NCBI GenBank assembly: GCA_021821235.1
Contig: JAKACS010000148.1
Span: 1-7,375, forward strand
Direction: 5' to 3'
Source: Bacillota bacterium
GTDB taxonomy: Bacteria; Bacillota; Bacilli; Bacillales_B; DSM-18226
DNA length: 7,375 bases
This document shows, in pieces, positions 1-4,911 of this stretch (the first letter of the stretch is position 1; each line of letters opens with the position of its first letter). Under the pieces are notes generated by a model, which saw only the letters and a program-made list of their open reading frames with translations, was not told the DNA's origin and ran no database searches. A program made the position numbers and the translations under genes.

Positions 1-94
1 TCTGTTCTTCCTTCGCTGCTTTTAATGATTTTATACTAGACAGAATCAGCAATATAGCTGATAGACCAAACAGCACGGCTAATGTCCATCCCAT
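1..94 (-). CDS. Small membrane protein, N-terminal part (runs off left edge)
   Basis: Reading leftwards from an ATG at 94, 31 codons stay open to the window edge. The peptide starts MGWTLAVLFGLSAILLILSS and continues with a basic, charged stretch (IKSLKAAKEEQ). This is one N-terminal membrane helix (about residues 3-20) followed by the start of what looks like a charged or coiled cytoplasmic tail. The start is well supported: GAAGGAGGT (complement of about 104-112) lies about 10 nt upstream, and a promoter-like TCGAAA-17-TATAAT lies further up. I do not recognise the family. The C-terminus is not visible, so length and function cannot be judged. It is a separate unit from the OsmC gene, whose terminator lies between them. 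Confidence 0.6.
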   Translation of the reverse strand, partial: MGWTLAVLFGLSAILLILSSIKSLKAAKEEQ

Positions 95-137
95 TGAAAT
101 TTTACCTCCTTCATGAAAAAAATCTTAACATTGTTAT

Positions 138-166
138 ATTATAATGCCAAACGAAAAATTTTTCGA
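138..166 (-). promoter_or_regulatory. Probable sigma-A promoter of the left-edge membrane-protein gene
   Basis: Read on the minus strand, TCGAAA (161-166) is followed after 17 bp by a perfect TATAAT (138-143). Transcription would start near 130, giving a leader of about 36 nt before the ATG at 94. A perfect 14-bp palindrome, CGAAAAATTTTTCG (152-165), overlaps the -35 element and could be an operator, although A/T-rich palindromes of this size also arise by chance. Confidence 0.45.
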
Positions 167-222
167 TTAAATTCTTGTAAATACGAAAAAAGTCGGGCGG
201 TTTTGACAAAATGCAGGAATCT

Positions 223-260
223 AAAAAACCGTGAATTGTTGTAATGACAACTGTTCACGG
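223..260 (-). terminator. Rho-independent terminator of the OsmC gene
   Basis: Positions 229-260 form a 14-bp stem (one mismatch and one G-T wobble) closing an AATG/CATT loop, with outer arms CCGTGAA/TTCACGG. On the minus strand the stem is followed directly by TTTTTT (223-228). It begins 15 nt after the OsmC stop codon. The plus-strand side has only a weak T-rich tail. Confidence 0.85.
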
Positions 261-275
261 TCTTTGTTTGAAAAC

Positions 276-704
276 TTAATCCAATTTTTTAACTTCTCCG
301 CCATTGATTGAATAACTTGCTGTCACTTTTGAATTTAGCGAATGGGCAACTGAACAGTATTTATCCTTCGATAGTTGGATCGCCCTAATTACTTTGTCTT
401 CCGGAAGGTCTCCTTCAAGGGCATAATGAATATTGATATCGGTAAACCGTTTTGGATGATCATCGGCGCGGTTTCCTTCAACTTCCATTGAAAAAGCGGT
501 TGGGTTTAAACGCATTTTATGAAGAATGGAAATGATGTCAATCCCAGTGCAGCCGGCAACAGCATTTAATAGCAATTCGGTCGGTCTTGCACCGCTGTTT
601 GTTCCGCCAATTGCCTCGGCAGCATCAATACGAATTTCATGACCCGAAGGTGTTATACTTTTAAATGCCATCTTATCAGTCCAATGTATCGTCGTTTTCA
701 TCAT
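276..704 (-). CDS. OsmC family peroxiredoxin
   Basis: A 142-residue OsmC/Ohr-superfamily protein. Family members are dimeric cytosolic thiol peroxidases that reduce organic hydroperoxides with a pair of cysteines. The sequence shows the fold's landmarks: ARPTELLLNAVAGCTG (residues 39-54), holding the conserved Glu43 and peroxidatic-type Cys52, and DKYCSVAHSL (114-123), holding the second cysteine, Cys117. The length is normal for the YhfA-like/general OsmC branch rather than Ohr proper. Two Met codons open the frame. The first (702-704) is preferred because AGGAG (complement of 714-718) sits 9 nt before it, against 12 nt for the second. The gene is monocistronic: a terminator follows at once and the upstream CstB-like gene has its own hairpin. 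The neighbouring persulfide dioxygenase makes a role in sulfur or persulfide stress possible, but that is inference. Confidence 0.9.
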   Translation of the reverse strand: MMKTTIHWTDKMAFKSITPSGHEIRIDAAEAIGGTNSGARPTELLLNAVAGCTGIDIISILHKMRLNPTAFSMEVEGNRADDHPKRFTDINIHYALEGDLPEDKVIRAIQLSKDKYCSVAHSLNSKVTASYSINGGEVKKLD

Positions 705-782
705 ATAATATCACTCCTATGAAATGGTTGAGGATCGTTAAAGGTCTTGATTTCAAACGCCCTTCTCGATCACTTCTCTTAT

Positions 783-811
783 TTTATAATTTTTTATGTA
801 AAACCTGCAAA
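783..811 (-). promoter_or_regulatory. Possible promoter of the OsmC gene
   Basis: On the minus strand, TTTGCA (806-811), a 17-bp spacer and TATAAA (783-788) form a sigma-A-like pair, with 4 of 6 matches at -35 and 5 of 6 at -10. The predicted leader is about 70 nt. The surrounding DNA is very A/T-rich, so a chance match is possible. I see no clear PerR- or OhrR-type operator. Confidence 0.35.
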
Positions 812-832
812 AAATTTTGTTCATCATAAAGC

Positions 833-859
833 GATCCTCCGCCTTTTTCGCAGAGGATC
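833..859 (-). terminator. Hairpin after the CstB-like gene, probable terminator
   Basis: GATCCTCYGC arms form a 10-bp stem (one G-U wobble on the minus strand) around a short A-rich loop, starting about 10 nt after the CstB-like stop. The downstream U-run is poor (GCTTTATG), so termination may be incomplete and some transcripts could read into the OsmC gene. Confidence 0.6.
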
Positions 860-868
860 ATTTTATGG

Positions 869-2251
869 TTAATCTTTTTTAGTTGGAAGTCCTGCTCTTT
901 CCCAGGCCGAGAATCCGCCTTCTAAGTTTAAAACAGTGAAACCTTTTGCTTGAAGAAGGCTTGCACCAATAGCCGATCTTCCCCCACCTTGACATTGGGT
1001 AAGGATCTTTTTATCTTTCGGCAGTGATACCAGCCTATTCGGTAAATTTCCTAACATATAATGATACGCTCCAGGAATGTGGCCGGCATCCCATTCACTC
1101 TGATTTCGAACATCCACCACAAAGTAATCATCATCATCGATCAGTTCTCTTGCTTCTGTTACCGAAACATTCTGATATGATTCCAAATCGTTCCCAAGTT
1201 CTTCAATCGGTATATATCCTGAGAAGCGATCAAGTCCAATTGATTGCAGCGCTTTTTTAATTTCAGGCACTTCTTCCTTGGAGGCAATGAACACGATATT
1301 ACGATCATAACTTAACAGCCAGCCAGCCCAATTGACAAATGAGTTATTGAAGGGAATGTTGATCGAGCCTTTTACGTGTCCTGCCGCAAAATCTTTTGCT
1401 GGCCTTGTATCCACAAGGTCGGCATTGGTTTCTACAGGAAGCGACCTTTTAGGAGTCTCTTCATTTTTTAACAGATCCGGCCCCAGTTTGTTCAGTTTCT
1501 TCATTTGCGCAAAATATTTAGGTGGTTCCGGTTGACCTTCAAGCAATGCCTCAACGAATTTATCCTCGTCTTTTATTTGGAATGCCCAATTGAATTGTTT
1601 TTCATAGCCAAGTGTTGACATTGGTACAGCACCTAAAGCTTTCCCACAAGCACTTCCAGCACCATGGGCCGGCCATACTTGCAAAAAATCAGGCAGATCT
1701 TCAACTTTTTGTAGGGATACAAACATTTGCTTGGCTCCCGCTTGTGAAGTACCTGTTACACCTGCTGCCTTTTCGAGCAGATCAGGCCGGCCGACATCCC
1801 CTACAAACAAGAAATCTCCTGTAAACATCCCCATTGGAGCTTTTGCCCCTCCGCCTTCATCTGTAAGCAAAAACGAAATACTTTCAGGAGTATGGCCTGG
1901 TGTATGCAAAACCTTAAAGTGAATGTTTCCAATAGTAAAATTGGATCCATCTTTCAAGAACTGATGATCATAATCTTTTGCATAAACGTATTTCCAATCC
2001 TTGTCCCCTTCATCTGACAAATACAGCTTTGCTCCATTGCGGTGTGCCAATTCTCTAGCTCCTGACAAATAGTCAGCATGGATATGGGTTTCAGTAACCC
2101 CAATGATTTCAAAGCCTTCTCTTTTAGCTATTTCTAGATATGGCTCAATGTTTCTGGCTGGATCAATCACGATCGCATCCCCTGTTCGCTGGCAGCCGAC
2201 AAAATAAGACATGTGGGCAAGCCTTTCATCAAAAAATGATCGAAAATACAT
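869..2251 (-). CDS. cstB: CstB-like persulfide dioxygenase / rhodanese fusion protein
   Basis: A 460-residue three-part protein. Residues 1 to about 240 are an ETHE1-type metallo-beta-lactamase domain with THIHADYLSG (H56, H58, D60), TPGH (H120), TGD (D146) and PAHG (H196). By analogy with ETHE1, His56, His120 and Asp146 would bind the iron. Residues about 272-355 are a rhodanese fold without an active-site cysteine (IASKEE in the loop). Residues about 363-458 are a rhodanese domain with the loop CQGGGRS (Cys420). Cys202 in GSACGK matches the extra cysteine of Staphylococcus aureus CstB. The length (about 450) and domain order also match CstB, which oxidises low-molecular-weight persulfides and transfers sulfane sulfur to make thiosulfate during sulfide detoxification. 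I chose the ATG at 2251 because GGGAGG (complement of 2259-2264) is 7 nt away; the TTG just before it is too close. No CstR regulator or other cst gene is in view. Confidence 0.85.
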   Translation of the reverse strand: MYFRSFFDERLAHMSYFVGCQRTGDAIVIDPARNIEPYLEIAKREGFEIIGVTETHIHADYLSGARELAHRNGAKLYLSDEGDKDWKYVYAKDYDHQFLKDGSNFTIGNIHFKVLHTPGHTPESISFLLTDEGGGAKAPMGMFTGDFLFVGDVGRPDLLEKAAGVTGTSQAGAKQMFVSLQKVEDLPDFLQVWPAHGAGSACGKALGAVPMSTLGYEKQFNWAFQIKDEDKFVEALLEGQPEPPKYFAQMKKLNKLGPDLLKNEETPKRSLPVETNADLVDTRPAKDFAAGHVKGSINIPFNNSFVNWAGWLLSYDRNIVFIASKEEVPEIKKALQSIGLDRFSGYIPIEELGNDLESYQNVSVTEARELIDDDDYFVVDVRNQSEWDAGHIPGAYHYMLGNLPNRLVSLPKDKKILTQCQGGGRSAIGASLLQAKGFTVLNLEGGFSAWERAGLPTKKD

Positions 2252-2281
2252 CAATCTTCCTCCCTTAGTAGTTGATATGAT

Positions 2282-2317
2282 TACGGAATGTATAAAGCGA
2301 GTAGATAGTATTCCGTA
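2282..2317. repeat. Inverted repeat TACGGAAT...ATTCCGTA in the cstB leader
   Basis: Two perfect 8-bp inverted arms (2282-2289 and 2310-2317) are separated by 20 bp, with arm centres 28 bp apart. If the promoter-like TTTAAA-17-TATAAA at 2324-2352 is used, the arms span about +1 to +36 of the transcript. The repeat could be a two-site operator for a sulfur-responsive repressor or a 5' stabilising stem-loop. The GGAAT core resembles part of the CymR motif, but the rest of that motif does not match. Confidence 0.5.
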
Positions 2318-2323
2318 TACTAT

Positions 2324-2352
2324 TTTATATACCCTTCATCGTATTTTTTAAA
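2324..2352 (-). promoter_or_regulatory. Possible promoter of the CstB-like gene
   Basis: Minus strand: TTTAAA (2347-2352), a 17-bp spacer and TATAAA (2324-2329). The leader to the ATG would be about 66 nt. The -35 element sits inside a second inverted repeat, GTATTTTT-7-AAAAATAC (2341-2363). The match is moderate and the DNA is A/T-rich. Confidence 0.35.
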
Positions 2353-2497
2353 AGTAAAAATACTCTTGAAACGATTATCCCCCCTAAATAGTGTGTCTAT
2401 TGAAAAAAACTTGATTCTCTTTAAGAGTTTGAACGGATGATTTCTGCATGATCTACCGGAAATTGACAAAATTAGAGTAATTTCATGAAAATTTAAC

Positions 2498-2526
2498 TTG
2501 TAAGACTTCTACCGCCTATGTATGAT
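2498..2526 (+). promoter_or_regulatory. Sigma-A-type promoter of the phosphodiester glycosidase gene
   Basis: TTGTAA (2498-2503), exactly 17 bp, then TATGAT (2521-2526): 4 of 6 and 5 of 6 matches. The start would be near 2533, leaving a leader of about 33 nt with AAAGGAG at 2552-2558. A perfect TTGACA at 2463-2468 lies further up but has no good -10 partner. The rest of the 314-bp divergent gap (2252-2565) holds only the two cstB-side inverted repeats. Confidence 0.55.
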
Positions 2527-2565
2527 AAATTCAGTTTTTAATTTTGTTTGCAAAGGAGACATGGC

Positions 2566-3615
2566 ATGGATCTGATTACTCGTGATGCCGAATATATGAC
2601 CCGCTCTATACGAAAACGAAAGAAAAATCGTTTACGGCGTGTTTTTTTGATGCTATTCCTGATTTTCCTCGTAGCTGGAGGTGGATTTCTATATGGAACA
2701 GATCAAGGTTTGCAATACCGAAGATTGTTAGTGGGATCCGTTCTTTCAACACAGCATCCCCAATATGTTAAATATTTGCGTTTTTTACTTTCTAAATCAG
2801 AATTTGATGCGTTGTATGATGCTTGGAAGAATCCGAAAACGGTTGAATCAAAAATAACAGAACAAAAAAATAATCAAGTTGCAAAAGCGGCTATGAAGCC
2901 TAGTTTATCGGAATCCATTCAAGTTGAAACTGTCAATACTGCTAATTTTACGGCGAAAGTAATGATCATACCAGATTCAACCACCGTTCATTTAGTTGCT
3001 TCGAAGTATTCTTATAAGGGAGAAGCTCTTTCTGATTTAATAAAAGAAAATAATGCCATCGCAGGTATTAATGCGGGCGGGTTTGTCGATAAAGGCGGTA
3101 CAGGTTCTGGTGGACAAATGCTTGGTATTGTCATTAGTAACGGAAACGTCCTTTCCGGTGGAGATCGAAATACCCCACAGCTAGTAGGCGGATTTCTAAA
3201 AGACGGAGAATTTATTACTGGGAACTACTCCGTAAAGCAACTTTTGAAATTAGGGGTTCGGGAAGCTGTCAGCTTTGGCCCCCAATTAATCGTAAACGGC
3301 GTAAACCGAGTATCAGCAAATCTTGATGGTGCCTGGGGATGGGCTCCAAGAACCGCAATTGGGCAAAGGCAGAACGGCAGTGTGGTAATGATTATTACTG
3401 ATGGTCGTTTTTATTGGAATAAAACCCACCGCGGCGCCTCGATGTCGGATATGGCTCATTTGTTCGAGAAGTATAATGCTGTAAATGCAATTGCTATGGA
3501 TGGCGGCGGCTCCACGACCATGATAAAAAACGGGGAATTACTGCTTAAGCCAGCTACTAGCACGAGAGTGGGCATGCGATATTTGCCAAATGCCTGGGTC
3601 GTCATTCCACATTAA
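2566..3615 (+). CDS. Membrane-anchored phosphodiester glycosidase family protein (DUF2233/NAGPA)
   Basis: A 349-residue protein with a basic N-terminus (RSIRKRKKNRLRR, 13-25), one membrane helix (about 26-44) and an extracellular catalytic domain from about residue 115 to the end. The domain shows the DUF2233/NAGPA signatures: AIAGINAGGF (164-173), SFGPQLIVNG (236-245), PRTAIGQ (261-267), IITDGR (276-281) and AMDGGGSTTM (310-319), ending RYLPNAWVV. The human relative is the mannose-6-phosphate 'uncovering enzyme', which cleaves a GlcNAc-1-phosphodiester. Bacterial members are thought to act on sugar-phosphodiester linkages in surface polymers, and the natural substrate here is unknown. The frame stays open upstream to a TTG at 2548, but AAAGGAG at 2552-2558 lies 7 nt before the ATG at 2566, so that ATG is the start. 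The gene is monocistronic, with its own promoter and a strong terminator. Confidence 0.88.
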   Translation: MDLITRDAEYMTRSIRKRKKNRLRRVFLMLFLIFLVAGGGFLYGTDQGLQYRRLLVGSVLSTQHPQYVKYLRFLLSKSEFDALYDAWKNPKTVESKITEQKNNQVAKAAMKPSLSESIQVETVNTANFTAKVMIIPDSTTVHLVASKYSYKGEALSDLIKENNAIAGINAGGFVDKGGTGSGGQMLGIVISNGNVLSGGDRNTPQLVGGFLKDGEFITGNYSVKQLLKLGVREAVSFGPQLIVNGVNRVSANLDGAWGWAPRTAIGQRQNGSVVMIITDGRFYWNKTHRGASMSDMAHLFEKYNAVNAIAMDGGGSTTMIKNGELLLKPATSTRVGMRYLPNAWVVIPH

Positions 3616-3674
3616 GATAAACATTTCGCAGACAAGTACATTTTTGTAACGCATTGATGAACGGAAAATTAATA

Positions 3675-3701
3675 GGGCAGGAGTATTCCTGTCCTTTTTT
3701 T
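3675..3701 (+). terminator. Rho-independent terminator of the phosphodiester glycosidase gene
   Basis: GGGCAGGA (3675-3682), loop GTAT, TCCTGTCC (3687-3694): an 8-bp stem with one G-U pair, followed by TTTTTTT (3695-3701). It lies 60 nt after the stop. Confidence 0.92.
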
Positions 3702-3794
3702 CATAAGTTTACACGTTCCGATCGTTTGAATTAATCACTGATGAGTTCCATTTGAAACATACAATATGAAAAAATACATCTCCTTAAATTAGAA

Positions 3795-3818
3795 CAGACT
3801 GTACTTCGATACAGTCTG
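3795..3818 (-). terminator. Hairpin between convergent genes, probable terminator of the glutaredoxin-like gene
   Basis: Perfect 9-bp arms CAGACTGTA/TACAGTCTG around a 6-nt loop, starting 16 nt after the glutaredoxin-like stop codon. The minus-strand tail (TTCTAATTTA) has few uninterrupted Us, so it is a weaker terminator than its neighbours. Its placement right after this frame supports the frame being a real gene. Confidence 0.6.
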
Positions 3819-3833
3819 CTTGGGTTGAATGAC

Positions 3834-4109
3834 TTATTTCTGTTGGAGGATCTTTTTTAACACTTTTTCATTTACTTCAAAACCGATAAACACTTTTGGT
3901 TTTTTAAACAATCCGGCAAAGCCTCCATCTTTAATAACGAATGCAGGAACGACTTTGGATCCTGTCTGTTCCTTCAATTCAGCTTCTTTCTCGGGCTGTT
4001 TTGTCAAATCAATTTCGGTATAAGGGATTCCGTTTTTCGAAAGAAACTCTTTCGCCGCGATACAATCTGTTCAGGTTGGTCTTGTATATAAAATAATTTC
4101 CTTCATCAT
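3834..4109 (-). CDS. Glutaredoxin-like protein with in-frame UGA at the catalytic Cys position: candidate selenoprotein (or nonsense-mutated gene)
   Basis: Read through one TGA, this frame gives 91 residues: MMKEIILYTRPT-U-TDCIAAKEFL, then NGIPYTEIDL (26-35), SKVVPAFVI (51-59, with the expected cis-Pro55), FKKPKVFIGFE and a C-terminal helix ending at TAA (3834-3836). This is a thioredoxin-fold glutaredoxin of normal length. Glutaredoxins have CxxC after the first strand; here the first Cys is TGA (4071-4073, codon 13) and the second, Cys16, is intact, giving UxxC, the usual arrangement in redox selenoproteins. A 17-nt hairpin (4038-4054) with a GUU loop follows. The start has GAGGTG (4115-4120) 5-8 nt before two Met codons, and TTGGAT-18-TAAAAT (4140-4169) could be the promoter. 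No other stop or frameshift is present. The alternative is a single TGT/TGC-to-TGA mutation or a sequence error. The gene is certain as a glutaredoxin-like frame. That the UGA is decoded is inference. Confidence 0.72.
4038..4054 (-). promoter_or_regulatory. Candidate bacterial SECIS-like stem-loop
   Basis: Minus-strand RNA: CGAAAGA, loop GUU, UCUUUCG, a perfect 7-bp stem. It starts 16 nt after the UGA, with 23 nt between the UGA and the first loop G. Known bacterial SECIS elements lie directly downstream of the UGA within the coding region, with a short stem and a G (often GU) at the start of the apical loop, about 16-37 nt from the UGA. This hairpin meets those rules. It also encodes ordinary glutaredoxin residues (AKEFLS), so it could be coincidental. 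Confidence 0.5.
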
Positions 4110-4357
4110 TGCTCCACCTCTTCCTAATTGATTGCTTTTATTTTACCTTTATTTTTCGAAGCCATCCAATAATTGAACTGAACAGCATGTGAAGACAAGT
4201 TCATTCATTCGTTTTTATGCAACTAAGACTAAAGGAGTGTTGGAATCATTTTTTAGCAAAATGTTTATAAAATTGATGCAAACGGCAGGATCCGAGATTT
4301 TGCTGACCTTTAAGGGTGGATGGGAAGGTTTTTGAAAACGGCATCTTGTTGATCAAA

Positions 4358-4606
4358 TTATCCAATCTGTTCATCCTGAATTTCTTGGTTTAACAATGAT
4401 TTTTTGTTGGTCATTTGTGTTAATTCAGATCTTTTCAACAAATATTGAAAATGCTGGATCGGCATAGAACCATATCCTTTTCCTTCAGCAAGGGTAAACT
4501 GAATGGTAATTCCATTGTTTCTTATCACGGTTAATGACTCTGCTGAATTATAATAGCTTTTGATTTTACTTGAAATTTGGTATCTCATTCCGGCATCAAT
4601 TGACAT
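4358..4606 (-). CDS. Hypothetical protein, 82 residues
   Basis: A small soluble protein that I do not recognise. The predicted order is a short basic N-terminus (MRYQISSKIKSYY), two likely beta strands (SLTVIRNNG and ITIQFTLAEG), a Gly-rich turn (GKGYGSMPI) and a helix (QHFQYLLKRSEL), with a polar tail rich in Asn, Gln and Glu. There is no signal peptide, membrane helix or cysteine. I chose the ATG at 4606 because AAGGAG (complement of 4615-4620) is 8 nt upstream; the frame also stays open to a GTG at 4615 that abuts this site and is unlikely to be used. The good ribosome binding site and the open frame support a real gene. It is 248 nt upstream of the glutaredoxin-like gene on the same strand, so co-transcription is possible but unproven. 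No clear terminator was seen. Confidence 0.65.
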   Translation of the reverse strand: MSIDAGMRYQISSKIKSYYNSAESLTVIRNNGITIQFTLAEGKGYGSMPIQHFQYLLKRSELTQMTNKKSLLNQEIQDEQIG

Positions 4607-4731
4607 TACGAACACTCCTTAACATGTTTGTGCTCCTATTAGTATGGCTTCTTGTACTTTTATTCATACGTATTTTTGTCAAAAAGAAAAACGTCCGAGA
4701 GTGATCTGCCGCTGTTATCGTTTTATTTTTT

Positions 4732-4859
4732 CTTTATAAAGATTTTCATCAGGATATGCTTGTGGTTTGATTGGATGAATGGCATATTCCTTGCTCGCCT
4801 TCGGGGTAGACGGCGTATTTACGAACACCCCCGACCAATTAGCGAAGCTTCTCAAATAG
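4732..4859 (+). pseudogene. Decayed C-terminal remnant of a glycerophosphodiester phosphodiesterase
   Basis: The last 22 codons before TAG (4857-4859) read LLAFGVDGVFTNTPDQLAKL plus two residues. GVDGVFTNTPD is the C-terminal signature of GDPD-family enzymes, which hydrolyse deacylated phospholipid headgroup diesters. Just upstream, in another frame, 4735-4767 reads YKDFHQDMLVV and 4774-4788 reads DEWHI. These match the family's 'AHQDGL.VNVWTVNDEW' region with the VNVWTVN stretch lost, an in-frame TGA at 4768, and a frameshift between 4788 and 4791. No catalytic half (His-Glu-Asp) is present. The gene is therefore broken by deletion, stop and frameshift. Recognition of the last 22 codons is firm; the upstream alignment is from memory of the family. 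Confidence 0.7.
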
Positions 4860-4872
4860 CCGATTCGACGAC

Positions 4873-4899
4873 AAAAAGGGGTGAATTTTTCACCCCTTT
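4873..4899 (-). terminator. ilvE: Rho-independent terminator of ilvE
   Basis: A perfect 11-bp stem, AAAGGGGTGAA/TTCACCCCTTT (4875-4899), with a 3-nt loop. On the minus strand it runs into TTTTT (4873-4877). It lies 12 nt after the ilvE stop. Apart from this and the GDPD remnant, the 305-bp gap 4607-4911 holds only the leader of the 82-residue gene and a 26-codon membrane-helix frame. Confidence 0.92.
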
Positions 4900-4911
4900 C
4901 ATTTTAATCAA

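Noticed and set aside
1024..1922. Several plus-strand open frames of 63-78 codons within the cstB region
   Set aside because: They are antisense shadows of the well-supported CstB-like gene, with no ribosome binding sites or recognisable motifs.
2252..2400. CstR/CsoR operator or sigma-B promoter (GGGTAT at about 2328-2333 on the minus strand)
   Set aside because: Only half of a TACCC-type operator is present, and no GTTTAA-like -35 lies at the spacing required for sigma-B.
3829..4023. Plus-strand frame of 64 codons
   Set aside because: It is the antisense shadow of the glutaredoxin-like gene, whose conserved motifs are on the minus strand.
4237..4335. Plus-strand small frame beginning GTG-TTG after AAAGGAG, about 32 codons ending GGWEGF
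   Set aside because: The ribosome binding site overlaps or abuts the start codons and the next ATG is about 20 nt away. There is no recognisable product, promoter or terminator, and a 32-codon antisense frame is equally open.
4640..4666. Sigma-G-like promoter for the 82-residue gene: TGAATA and CATACTA on the minus strand
   Set aside because: Both hexamers look ideal, but the spacer is only 14 bp, whereas forespore promoters need about 17-18. The nearby perfect TTGACA (4677-4682) also lacks a good -10.
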